64,000 bases of DNA from Alphaproteobacteria bacterium (lineage in GTDB: Bacteria > Pseudomonadota > Alphaproteobacteria > UBA2966 > CAIVPW01). The stretch covers positions 1 through 64,000 of the forward strand of contig CANKGV010000007.1 of the NCBI GenBank assembly GCA_947481575.1. The letters run 5' to 3'. Under the pieces are notes generated by a model, which saw nothing but the letters and a program-made list of their open reading frames with translations, made no database searches and had not been told where the DNA came from. Shown here piece by piece: positions 55,600 to 63,579 of the stretch (position 1 is the first letter of the stretch; each line of letters opens with the position of its first letter). The translations under genes were made by a program, and so were the position numbers.

Positions 55600-56265
55600 A
55601 TGCGTATTCGAGTCTTTTCCGACACGGTTTGTCCGTGGTGCTACATCGGCAAGCGCCGTCTTGCGGCGGCGCTAAAGCAGCGCCCGGACGTGGCGTTTGA
55701 GTTGGTTTGGCACCCGTTCCAGCTCAACCCGGAAATGTCGCCCGGCGGCACCGACCGGATCGCCTACCTCGCCGCCAAGTTCGGCAGCCGCGCCAAGGTC
55801 GAACAGTCCGACAAGCAATTGCGCGAGCTCGGGGCCGGCGTGGGCATCGACTTCACCGGCCGCGACAACCGCATTCCTAACACCCTGGATTCGCACCGCT
55901 TGGTCATGTGGGCCCAGGAGCTCGGTAAGCAGGAACTGATGGCGGATATCCTCTACCGCCGTTACTTCACCGAAGGCCAAGACCTGGGCAACCACCTCGT
56001 GTTGACCCAGGCCGCCGGCGAAGCAGGCCTGGATGCCGCCGAGGTCTCCGACCGCCTCGCCACCGACGCCGACCTGGATGAGGTCCGCGAACTCGACGCC
56101 CAAGCCCGCCAAGCCGGCGTCAGCGGTGTCCCCACGTTCTTGTTCGACGACCGCTATGCGGTCGTCGGCGCCCACGAGCCCGAAGTACTGCTGGAAGTGG
56201 TCGATGCGGTGCTGGCCGAGGAAAAGGCAGCAAAGAAGCCCGCCGCCAAGGCGCGTGGCGCATGA
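55600..56265 (+). CDS. DsbA-family oxidoreductase (FrnE-like)
   Basis: A 221-aa cytoplasmic thioredoxin-fold protein with helical insertion. IRVFSDTVCPWCYIGKRRL (CPWC redox motif at the N-terminus), VWHPFQLNPEMSPGG, GVGIDFTGRDNRIPNTLDSHRL and cis-Pro VSGVPTFLFDDRYAVVGAHEP. No signal peptide. A Lys/Ala tail ends it. CAGGAG 4-9 nt before ATG 55600. Its stop overlaps the following pseudogene start (ATGA). Confidence 0.92.
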   Translation: MRIRVFSDTVCPWCYIGKRRLAAALKQRPDVAFELVWHPFQLNPEMSPGGTDRIAYLAAKFGSRAKVEQSDKQLRELGAGVGIDFTGRDNRIPNTLDSHRLVMWAQELGKQELMADILYRRYFTEGQDLGNHLVLTQAAGEAGLDAAEVSDRLATDADLDEVRELDAQARQAGVSGVPTFLFDDRYAVVGAHEPEVLLEVVDAVLAEEKAAKKPAAKARGA

Positions 56266-56613
56266 GCTTGGGCGTGAAGCCCGACGATAAGCGCGCAGCC
56301 AAGGCCGCGTACAAGGAACGCAAAGCCACGCCCGGCATTTACGCCGTCCGCTGCACGCCCACCGGACAGGTCTGAGTCGGCGCCACCCCCGAACTCACCG
56401 CCGTGCCGAACCCCATGTGGCTCACCCTGCGCCTCGGCAATCACCCCGATGGCCGGGCTGACCGCGGCATGGAAGGCGCACGGCGCCGAAGGCTGCGTGT
56501 TTAAGGAGCTGGAACGCATCGAACCCGAAGACGACCCCTACCTGCGGCACGCCGCCCTGAAGGCGCGGCTGGCGCACTGGCAAGGGAAACTCGCGGCGAC
56601 TGCCCTCCCCTAG
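56262..56613 (+). pseudogene. GIY-YIG nuclease-family gene, broken by a nonsense codon and a frameshift
   Basis: The frame from ATG 56262 begins with a Lys/Arg-rich segment, then ATPGIYAVRCTPTGQV, and stops at TGA 56373-56375 where the family has Trp (QVWVG). Beyond it the frame continues VGATPELTAVPNPMWLTLRLGNHPD. Then an apparent one-base insertion near 56450 shifts to the next frame. That frame reads LTAAWKAHGAEGCVFKELER and RIEPEDDPYLRHAALKARLA to TAG 56611-56613. The reassembled order matches small GIY-YIG family proteins of alphaproteobacteria as I know them. It overlaps the preceding gene by 4 nt, so it was once coupled. Confidence 0.75.
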
Positions 56614-56716
56614 AAGGCACCCTGTTTCGTGCGCCCCCACCGGGGCGCCGGACCGAGGCGCGTTCAACGCGCCACCCTTCGCTGCAGCTAGCGGTTCGGC
56701 TAGACTCCGGCCCCTC

Positions 56717-57115
56717 ATGCCGACCCCGCGCCCCCTATCGCCGCACCTGCAGGTCTACCGTTGGCAGTGGACGATGGTGCTATCCATCCTCCACCGGGTC
56801 ACCGGCATCTCGCTCGGCCTCGGCACGGTGCTGCTGGCGTGGTGGCTACTCGCTGCGGCGACCGGCCCGGGCGCGTTTGCCGTGGCCCGCGCGTTCATCG
56901 GATCCATCCCCGGGCGCTTGGTGCTGCTTAGTTTTACTTTCGCGCTGTTCTTCCACCTTGCCAACGGCGTGCGGCACCTGTTCTGGGACTTCGGGATGGG
57001 CCTGGAGCGGCACACGGCGCGGCGGTCGGGCTGGATCGCGTTTCTCGCCGCGATCGTACTAACGGTCGTCGCCTGGGAATTGGGCTACCTGATGCGCGAC
57101 GGGGCGGCCTTATGA
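56717..57115 (+). CDS. sdhC: Succinate dehydrogenase cytochrome b556 subunit
   Basis: A 132-aa three-helix membrane anchor of complex II. RPLSPHLQVYRWQWTMVLSI with SILHRVTGISLGLG (quinone-site Ser/Arg) and the heme-ligand region FFHLANGVRHLFWDFG. It binds heme b and quinone with SdhD. It overlaps sdhD by 4 nt. Confidence 0.95.
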   Translation: MPTPRPLSPHLQVYRWQWTMVLSILHRVTGISLGLGTVLLAWWLLAAATGPGAFAVARAFIGSIPGRLVLLSFTFALFFHLANGVRHLFWDFGMGLERHTARRSGWIAFLAAIVLTVVAWELGYLMRDGAAL

Positions 57116-57489
57116 GGTTCCGTTCGCCGCTGCGCACCGCTCGTGGCCTGGGGTCTGCCCGGCACGGAGTAAACGCCTGGTGGGGCCAGCGTGCCTCGGC
57201 GCTCGCACTGGTGCCGCTCAGCATTTGGCTCACGGCTTCGCTGATCTCGCTCGCCGGCGCAACCCATGCGCACTTCAGCGCCTGGGTCGGCACACCGGTC
57301 AACGCAGTGGCGATGCTGCTGCTGCTTGGGGTTGCGTTCTATCACTTGAAAGGCGGGCTGGACGTGGTGATCGAGGACTATGTCCATACCGAGTGGCGCA
57401 AGCGGATGACTCGCACCGCGTCGACCTTTGCCGTGGTTGCTGCCGCCGCGGCGTCTGGGTTCGCGGTGCTCAAACTCGCGCTGACATAG
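57112..57489 (+). CDS. sdhD: Succinate dehydrogenase membrane anchor subunit
   Basis: A 125-aa three-helix anchor. RTARGLGSARHGVNAWWGQR is the alphaproteobacterial SdhD start; AFYHLKGGLDVVIEDYVH carries the heme-ligand His and quinone-site Asp-Tyr. Followed after 3 nt by sdhA. Confidence 0.93.
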   Translation: MRFRSPLRTARGLGSARHGVNAWWGQRASALALVPLSIWLTASLISLAGATHAHFSAWVGTPVNAVAMLLLLGVAFYHLKGGLDVVIEDYVHTEWRKRMTRTASTFAVVAAAAASGFAVLKLALT

Positions 57490-57492
57490 CCC

Positions 57493-59277
57493 GTGCCGGC
57501 GTACCCGATCAACGACCACTACTACGACGCAGTCGTAGTGGGCGCCGGTGGCGCTGGCCTGCGCGCGGCCTATGGCCTGGCCCAAGCCGGCTTGCGCACG
57601 GCCTCCATCACCAAGGTATTTCCCACCCGCAGCCACACCGTCGCGGCCCAAGGCGGCATCTCTGCCGCACTCGGCAACATGGGCGAAGACGACTGGCGCT
57701 GGCACATGTACGACACGGTCAAGGGCTCCGACTGGCTCGGCGACCAGGACGCGATCGAATACATGTGCCGCGAAGGCCCCCAGGCGGTGATCGAACTCGA
57801 ACACTTCGGAGTACCGTTCTCGCGTACCGCGGATGGCCGCATCTACCAGCGCGCGTTCGGCGGCATGACCACGCACTATGGCAAAGGCCAGGCCGAGCGT
57901 ACGTGCGCCGCGGCCGACCGTACGGGTCACGCCATTCTTCACGCGCTGTACCAGCAGAGCCTGAAACACGACGCCAAGTTCTTCATCGAGTACTTCGCAC
58001 TCGACCTGATCGTGGACCGGGAAGGCGTCACGCGGGGCGTCATGGCGTGGAACCTCGAAGACGGGTCGATCCACCGTTTCCACGCGCATCTCGTCGTGCT
58101 GGCGACCGGCGGCTATGGCCGCGCCTATGGCCTCACCACCGCCGCCCACACGTGTACGGGCGACGGCGGCGGTATGGTGTTGCGCGCCGGCCTGCCCGTT
58201 CAGGATGCAGAGTTTGTTCAGTTCCACCCAACCGGGCTGTACGGCTCCGGCGTGCTGGTGTCGGAAGCCGCGCGCGGCGAAGGCGGTTATCTGATCAATT
58301 CGGCGGGCGAGCGCTTCATGGAGCGCTACGCGCCCCAGGCACGCGACCTCGCGTCCCGCGACGTAGTGAGCCGCGCAATCACTACCGAAGTGCGCGAGGG
58401 CCGGGGCGTCGGCCCCAAGCGCGACCACATCCACCTGCAAGTGAGCCACCTGGGCAAGGACGTGCTGAACCAACGTGTGCCTGGCGTGGTCGACAACGCC
58501 CGCGTGTTCGCCGGGGTGGACGCGACCCGCGATCCCATCCCGGTGCTGCCCACGTGCCACTACAACATGGGCGGCATTCCCACCAACATTCACGGCGAAG
58601 TCGTGGTGCCCGGCGGGGGCGGGCAGGAATCGGTGGTTCCCGGCCTGATGGCGGTCGGCGAAGGCGCCTGCGTCTCGGTGCACGGCGCCAACCGGCTAGG
58701 GTCGAATTCGCTATTGGACCTGATCGTATTCGGCCGCGCCGCAGCTAAACGCGCAGCGGAGATCATCCGGCCCGGCGCCCCGCACCCCGACCTAGGCCGT
58801 AGCGCCGGCGACGAATCCCTAGCGCGCCTCGACCGCTTCCGCCAAGCAAAGGGCGGCACGCCCACGGCGGCGATCCGGCACCGCATGCAGGACGCGATGC
58901 AGACCTATTGCGGGGTGTTCCGCGACACCGCCACCCTGGAACGGGGCAAGGCCGAAATCGCCAAGGTGTGGCAGCTGATGGACGACATCCGGGTCAGCGA
59001 CCGCTCACTAATTTGGAACACCGATCTCGTCGAGACACTCGAACTCGGCAACCTGTTGCCGCTCGCCGCCGCTACCATCCATGCGGCGGCGGCCCGCACC
59101 GAAAGCCGCGGCGCCCACGCACGCGAGGACTTCAAGGACCGCGACGACACCAACTGGATGAAGCACTCCCTGGCGTGGGTCGATCCGGCAGGCGCGGTGC
59201 GCATGGACTATCGGCCGGTGCACATGACGACGACCGGCGAGGTCGACGTGATCCAACCGAAGCAACGAGTCTATTGA
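57493..59277 (+). CDS. sdhA: Succinate dehydrogenase flavoprotein subunit
   Basis: A 594-aa catalytic subunit oxidising succinate to fumarate. FAD motif [20 protein letters not shown], covalent-FAD His in [38 protein letters not shown], substrate Arg/His in [14 protein letters not shown], and [22 protein letters not shown] start 57493. Its TGA shares a base with the sdhB ATG (TGATG). Confidence 0.97.
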   Translation: MPAYPINDHYYDAVVVGAGGAGLRAAYGLAQAGLRTASITKVFPTRSHTVAAQGGISAALGNMGEDDWRWHMYDTVKGSDWLGDQDAIEYMCREGPQAVIELEHFGVPFSRTADGRIYQRAFGGMTTHYGKGQAERTCAAADRTGHAILHALYQQSLKHDAKFFIEYFALDLIVDREGVTRGVMAWNLEDGSIHRFHAHLVVLATGGYGRAYGLTTAAHTCTGDGGGMVLRAGLPVQDAEFVQFHPTGLYGSGVLVSEAARGEGGYLINSAGERFMERYAPQARDLASRDVVSRAITTEVREGRGVGPKRDHIHLQVSHLGKDVLNQRVPGVVDNARVFAGVDATRDPIPVLPTCHYNMGGIPTNIHGEVVVPGGGGQESVVPGLMAVGEGACVSVHGANRLGSNSLLDLIVFGRAAAKRAAEIIRPGAPHPDLGRSAGDESLARLDRFRQAKGGTPTAAIRHRMQDAMQTYCGVFRDTATLERGKAEIAKVWQLMDDIRVSDRSLIWNTDLVETLELGNLLPLAAATIHAAAARTESRGAHAREDFKDRDDTNWMKHSLAWVDPAGAVRMDYRPVHMTTTGEVDVIQPKQRVY

Positions 59278-60053
59278 TGGTTCAGTTTACGCTGCCCAAG
59301 AACTCCAAGATCGGCGCGGGCAAGACCGTGCCCGCGCCGCCCGGAGCGAAAGCGGTGCGCACGTTCCGCATTTACCGCTGGAACCCGGACGAAGGCGGCA
59401 ACCCCACGCTCGATGCGTTCGAAGTCGACACCACCGACTGTCCGATGGTCTTGGACGCGCTAATCAAGATCAAGAACGAGACCGACGCGACCCTCACCTT
59501 CCGCCGGTCGTGCCGGGAAGGCATGTGTGGCTCGTGCGCCATGAACGTCGACGGCACCAATACGCTGGCGTGCATCAAGCCGATCGCCGACGTAAGTGGC
59601 GAGATCCGGGTCTACCCCCTGCCCCATCTGCCGGTGATCAAGGACCTGGTGCCGGACCTCACGACGTTCTTCGCCCAGTACGCATCGATCCAGCCGTGGC
59701 TGCAGTCGGAAACCGCCGCGCCCATGCGGGAACGCCTGCAAAGCCCCGAAGACCGCGCGGCTTTGGACGGGAGTTGGGAGTGCATCCTATGCGCGTGCTG
59801 CTCGACCAGTTGCCCGAGCTATTGGTGGAACGGCGACCGGTTCCTCGGGCCCGCCACCTTGCTGCAGGCGCACCGCTGGCTTACCGACAGCCGCGATGAG
59901 CATACCGGCGACCGCCTGGACTACCTGGAAGACCCCCACCGGCTGTACCGGTGCCATACGATCATGAATTGCGTCGCGGCGTGCCCCAAGGGTCTGAACC
60001 CCGCAAAGGCTATCGCCGAGATCAAGAAGATGCTGCTAGAAAGGCAGTCCTGA
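59277..60053 (+). CDS. sdhB: Succinate dehydrogenase iron-sulfur subunit
   Basis: A 258-aa subunit with three clusters. 2Fe-2[19 protein letters not shown] and the later TLAC. 4Fe-4S and 3Fe-4[20 protein letters not shown] and [28 protein letters not shown] is the usual N-terminal block. ATG 59277 overlaps the sdhA stop. It carries electrons from FAD to quinone. Confidence 0.97.
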   Translation: MVQFTLPKNSKIGAGKTVPAPPGAKAVRTFRIYRWNPDEGGNPTLDAFEVDTTDCPMVLDALIKIKNETDATLTFRRSCREGMCGSCAMNVDGTNTLACIKPIADVSGEIRVYPLPHLPVIKDLVPDLTTFFAQYASIQPWLQSETAAPMRERLQSPEDRAALDGSWECILCACCSTSCPSYWWNGDRFLGPATLLQAHRWLTDSRDEHTGDRLDYLEDPHRLYRCHTIMNCVAACPKGLNPAKAIAEIKKMLLERQS

Positions 60054-60080
60054 TTTCACGTTGCTTGGGAGTCGACCGTT

Positions 60081-60179
60081 ATGAACATGCACACTTTCAT
60101 GCTCATCGTGCTGCCGATCGTTGCGGTGGTCGCGATTCTGTACCTGAACGGCATCTACCGCGGCCTGAGCAAGAACTAG
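60081..60179 (+). CDS. Putative 32-aa single-pass membrane microprotein downstream of sdhCDAB
   Basis: ATG 60081 lies 27 bp after the sdhB stop, with GGGAG 9 nt upstream. The 32-codon frame encodes MNMHTFM, a hydrophobic segment LIVLPIVAVVAILYL, and a basic tail NGIYRGLSKN. This is a typical layout for a small inner-membrane protein with a cytoplasmic positive C-terminus. Same strand and tight spacing suggest it is the last cistron of the sdh operon. I do not recognise a family; by analogy CydX-type peptides accompany other respiratory complexes. Its stop shares CTAG with the convergent pentapeptide gene. Confidence 0.6.
   Translation: MNMHTFMLIVLPIVAVVAILYLNGIYRGLSKN
60176..60179. other. 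Shared CTAG stop of convergent microprotein and pentapeptide-repeat genes
   Basis: TAG at 60177-60179 (plus) and TAG read from 60178-60176 (minus) are both supplied by one CTAG, the same arrangement as at 22057-22060. Confidence 0.8.
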
Positions 60180-60577
60180 AACGCTTCGGTCCGGCACCCC
60201 ATCAAGCGGTGAAGGGGCTCAGGGGCGATCACTGCGCCCTTGAGCTTCGCGCCGGACACTTCAGCTCCAGCCAGGTCCGCGCCGCGCAAATCGGCGAAGC
60301 GTAGGTCGGCACCGGTCAGGTCCGTATCGCGGACCTTGGCCGCCCGCAGATTCGCGCCCTTTAGCGCCGCCTCGTCCAGTTTGGCTTCCGACAGGTCGGC
60401 CTCGCGCAAGTCGGCGTCGGTGAGATTTGCCTTGGACAGCACGGCCCGCTTCAGGTTCGCGCCGTGAAGCTTGGCGCCCGCTAAGTCCTTACCCGCCAAG
60501 CGCATTTGTTCCCCGCCGTCATCGGCAAGCCAGCGGGCGTGGTCGCGAACGGCACGATCAACTTCGCTCTGGTCCAT
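60176..60577 (-). CDS. Pentapeptide-repeat protein
   Basis: About 133 aa from ATG 60577 (GTG 60583 possible). After a short acidic N-terminus (MDQSEVDRAVRDHARWLADD) come about 18 tandem A(D/N)LxX-type pentapeptides from roughly residue 28 to 120, such as ANLTDADLREADLSEAKLDE and ADLRFADLRGADLAGAEV. These fold as a right-handed quadrilateral beta helix. No gyrase-protection or effector domain is visible; function unknown. It is the last gene of a minus-strand run following the HAD gene. Confidence 0.9.
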   Translation of the reverse strand: MDQSEVDRAVRDHARWLADDGGEQMRLAGKDLAGAKLHGANLKRAVLSKANLTDADLREADLSEAKLDEAALKGANLRAAKVRDTDLTGADLRFADLRGADLAGAEVSGAKLKGAVIAPEPLHRLMGCRTEAF

Positions 60578-60586
60578 TGCCACAGG

Positions 60587-61438
60587 CTACCACCGGAACG
60601 TCGGGATGGCAGCGGTCGGGGTGATCCCGGTACGGGCGTAGGCCGCAGTGGGATTCCCTTTGATTTCAGAGACATGGATGCCATCCATGACGAACACCGA
60701 GTCGATTCCGGCCCCAACGGCACCCCGGATGTCGGTGGACAACGAGTCCCCGACCGCGAGGATCCGGCTGGGAAGCACCCCCTCTAATAACCGGAAGCAT
60801 GCGGCGTAGGCCCCGGCGTGGGGTTTGCCGTGAAAGCAGACATTGCCGCCGATCGCCTGGTACGCCACGGCAATGGCACCAGCGCACGGAATGGAACGAT
60901 TGCCGCGCATGACCGAGATATCCGGGTTGGCGCAAATCATCGGAATCGCGCGCTGCCGTGCCGTCTGCAAGAACGGAGCGTAGGTTTCCGCGGTTTCCGT
61001 GTCGTCGTCGAACAACCCCGTATTCAAGATGAAATCGCTACCCGCAACTTCCTGTACGCGCTCGTAGTCGAGACCGTCCAACAGCCCCCAATCGCGCGCC
61101 GGCCCGAGGTGGTAGAAGCGCCGCCCGAGTGCCGCATGCCACGGGTCCACCCGCTGGGCCAGGGCGGCCCGGGTTAGCTCGCCGGAGGTCACCACGTCGT
61201 CGTAGCTGGCGGGCGGGATGCCGAACCCGGCGATCTGGGTGCGAGTCGAGGATGCCGACCGCGGCGCATTCGACAGCAGCACCAAGCGCCAGCCCGCGGC
61301 GCGCAGGCGGGCCAGACAGTCTAGGGCGCCAGGCGTGGGTTTGACGCCGTCGTGGAGCACGCCCCAGACATCGAGCAGCGCAGCGTCATAGCGGCCGGCT
61401 AGGCCTGCCAGCCCGGTCAAAACGGCGGGTTCGGTCAT
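60587..61438 (-). CDS. HAD-superfamily hydrolase, subfamily IIA (TIGR01459-like)
   Basis: A 283-aa sugar-phosphatase-like HAD enzyme. Motif I is DAALLDVWGVLHDGV, with the nucleophile Asp followed by Val-Trp; this DVWGV variant is typical of the TIGR01459 alphaproteobacterial group. Motif II VLLSNAPR, motif III Lys in FHGKPHAGAY, motif IV ILAVGDSLSTDIRGAVGAG. Substrate unknown. The start overlaps the EAL gene stop by 4 nt. Confidence 0.88.
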   Translation of the reverse strand: MTEPAVLTGLAGLAGRYDAALLDVWGVLHDGVKPTPGALDCLARLRAAGWRLVLLSNAPRSASSTRTQIAGFGIPPASYDDVVTSGELTRAALAQRVDPWHAALGRRFYHLGPARDWGLLDGLDYERVQEVAGSDFILNTGLFDDDTETAETYAPFLQTARQRAIPMICANPDISVMRGNRSIPCAGAIAVAYQAIGGNVCFHGKPHAGAYAACFRLLEGVLPSRILAVGDSLSTDIRGAVGAGIDSVFVMDGIHVSEIKGNPTAAYARTGITPTAAIPTFRW

Positions 61439-62508
61439 ACGGTGCCTTGGATCGGGCGCGGCTCGCCGAACAGGTGGCCCTGGGCGAGATCGATGTCCAT
61501 CTCCAGCAGCGCGAGAACTTGGCTTTCTTCCTCGACCTTTTCGACGATCAGCTTCACTCCGGCGCGTTTCAGGATCTCGCCCAGGTCCGCCATGTGGATG
61601 GTCATGCGGGACTGCACATCGGCGGACAGCAACTGGGCCGCCTCGATCTTCACGTAGCGGAAGCCGCGGCGAGCGATGTCGTCGAAATCGACGGTAACGA
61701 GATCGACCTTATCGAGCGAGAACGCGAAGCCCAGGCGGCGCAGCTTGGCTAGGATCGGCACGAGTTCGACCTGACCGGCCTCGGCCTGCGATACCTCGAA
61801 CATCAGCATCTCGGGCAGCTCCGGGTTCTTTTCCAAAAACTCCACGAACTGGTCGAAGAACTCCGGGTCGGCGAGCGATGCGCCGGACAGGTTGCAGAAG
61901 AACCCGGTTTCCAGCTTGGAGCGGCGCGACTTGCGAATCAGCTGGATGCAGCGGAACAGCAGCAGGTTGTCGATGGTGGTAAGCAGGCCGGCGCTGGCGG
62001 CGATGTCGACGTACTGCTCGGGCAGGATCACGCTGCCTTCTTCCGTCCGGATGCGGCTGAAGGCTTCGTAGTAGCGGGTGCGGCGCTGCGGCAGCGTAAC
62101 AATCGGCTGGAGGTAGAGGTCGACGCGGTTGTGTTCGAGACCTAGGCGGGTCACGCCGAGGATTTCCTCGTCCGATAGGTCGCCTGCCAGCGCGGCGGCA
62201 GGCGCGCGGGAAATGCCGTCTTCCGCCACCGCTTCGCGTGCCACTGAGGCGCGGTCGGTGAGCTTTTTGAGCAGGCCGCGGATAACCCGCATCTCGCCAA
62301 CAACGTCCGGCGTTTCACCTTCGCCGGTGATGCCGAGCGCGCCCTGAATTTCGGTGATCTGCGCTTTCTGGCCGGATTGCGCCTTGCGCAACTTGGCGAC
62401 TTCCGACGCGTCGGCCCGGCGGTCACGGCGGCGAGCAAGAAGCTCCCAGCCGACGACGCCGAGGAGCACGACCACGGCGGCCGACAGAACGGCCTCGACG
62501 ATGGTCAT
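61435..62508 (-). CDS. Membrane-anchored protein with degenerate EAL domain (TipF-like)
   Basis: A 357-aa protein: N-terminal helix (VEAVLSAAVVVLLGVVGWELL), coiled coil at about 30-90, then an EAL fold at about 115-350. Many c-di-GMP phosphodiesterase positions survive (YYEAFSRI, FFCNLSGASL, MFEVSQAE, RYVKIEA, LAQGHLFGEP). The metal-binding DDFG of active enzymes reads DKVD (FSLDKVDLV), so hydrolysis is doubtful. Domain layout resembles TipF, a c-di-GMP effector for flagellum placement in Caulobacter. No flagellar genes are in the window. It lies 3 bp after pyrD. Confidence 0.82.
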   Translation of the reverse strand: MTIVEAVLSAAVVVLLGVVGWELLARRRDRRADASEVAKLRKAQSGQKAQITEIQGALGITGEGETPDVVGEMRVIRGLLKKLTDRASVAREAVAEDGISRAPAAALAGDLSDEEILGVTRLGLEHNRVDLYLQPIVTLPQRRTRYYEAFSRIRTEEGSVILPEQYVDIAASAGLLTTIDNLLLFRCIQLIRKSRRSKLETGFFCNLSGASLADPEFFDQFVEFLEKNPELPEMLMFEVSQAEAGQVELVPILAKLRRLGFAFSLDKVDLVTVDFDDIARRGFRYVKIEAAQLLSADVQSRMTIHMADLGEILKRAGVKLIVEKVEEESQVLALLEMDIDLAQGHLFGEPRPIQGTV

Positions 62509-62511
62509 GCC

Positions 62512-63579
62512 CTAGGTACCTGTACCGACGGCATCGGCAACGGACTTGAAGCCATCGCGCGCCAACAAGGCCGCGAGATCAATGTGGATCTGCGGGACAA
62601 GTTCGGGACCGGCATAGACCATGGCGGTGTAAAGCTCGACCAAGTGTGCGCCGGCGCGAATCTTGGCGTAGGCATCGGCTCCGGACGATACGCCCCCGCA
62701 GCCAATCAACACCAGCCGCCCCGCCGCCAAGCGGTGGGCAATGGCGAGCAAGCGCGTAGACAGGCCCAGGAGCGGCGCGCCGCTGAGACCGCCGGGTTGG
62801 TGGCGGTTGGGCGAACGCAACTCTTCGCGCAGGCCGATGCTGGTATTGCCGACGATCAGGCCGGCGATGCCGCGGGAGATGGCGGATTCGACGATAGGCG
62901 TGAGGTCGTATTCGTCGAGGTCCGGGGCAACTTTCAGTACGAGCGGGGTTGTGGGCGATGCAGCGTCGCGCGCGGCGACGGCGCGCTGCAGCAACTCGTC
63001 GATCCGGCTGCGTTGTTGCAGGCCACGCAGACCCGGCGTGTTGGGCGACGAGACATTGAGCACCAGGAAATCCGCGAGCGGCGCCAACGCGACGATGCCG
63101 GCGACGAAATCGGCGATGGGATCGGCAGCGTCTTTATTCGGGCCGACGTTGGCGGCAACAATGCCTTTGCGGGAGCGGCTACCGAGGCGCGAGCGGGCGG
63201 CGAACAAACCGGCCCCATTGAACCCCATACGGTTGATGACCGCGCGATCTTCCGGCAGGCGGAACAAGCGCGGGCGCTGATTGCCGGACTGGGGCTTGGG
63301 GGTGACGGTGCCGACCTCAACGAAGCCGAAGCCGGTCCGCAGCATCGCATCGGGCACGCGCGCGTCCTTGTCGAACCCTGCGGCGAGACCGATGGGTGAC
63401 GGGAACTGCAGGCCGAACGCCGTGCTGGCGAGGGATGCGGGCGGCGGCGGCGCGGTCGGGCCGAAGCCCATCTCCAACCCACGGAGCGTGAGTTCGTGGG
63501 CGAGTTCCGGCTCCAGGCGCCGCAGCGCGGCAGTGGCGAGGCTATACAGGCCGGACAAGCGGCGCTCCCGTTGCGGCAT
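62512..63579 (-). CDS. pyrD: Dihydroorotate dehydrogenase (quinone), class 2
   Basis: A 355-aa FMN enzyme of pyrimidine synthesis that passes electrons to quinone. Class 2 features: N-terminal membrane-associated helices (YSLATAALRRLEPELAHEL), PIGLAAGFDKDARVP, VGTVTPKPQSGNQRPRLFRL, NRMGFNGAG, catalytic Ser in LNVSSPNTPGLRGLQ, and the C-terminal LIGCGGVSSGADAYAKIRAGA. The start overlaps the upstream SRAP gene by 38 nt. Confidence 0.95.
   Translation of the reverse strand: MPQRERRLSGLYSLATAALRRLEPELAHELTLRGLEMGFGPTAPPPPASLASTAFGLQFPSPIGLAAGFDKDARVPDAMLRTGFGFVEVGTVTPKPQSGNQRPRLFRLPEDRAVINRMGFNGAGLFAARSRLGSRSRKGIVAANVGPNKDAADPIADFVAGIVALAPLADFLVLNVSSPNTPGLRGLQQRSRIDELLQRAVAARDAASPTTPLVLKVAPDLDEYDLTPIVESAISRGIAGLIVGNTSIGLREELRSPNRHQPGGLSGAPLLGLSTRLLAIAHRLAAGRLVLIGCGGVSSGADAYAKIRAGAHLVELYTAMVYAGPELVPQIHIDLAALLARDGFKSVADAVGTGT

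Noticed and set aside
56373-56375. TGA read as tryptophan in the GIY-YIG frame
   Set aside because: TGA ends many intact genes here (gpmI, rppH, xerC-neighbouring DUF484, sdhA), and the same gene also needs a frameshift correction.
57085-58683. A 532-codon minus-strand open frame
   Set aside because: Antisense to sdhD and sdhA, whose motifs are intact.
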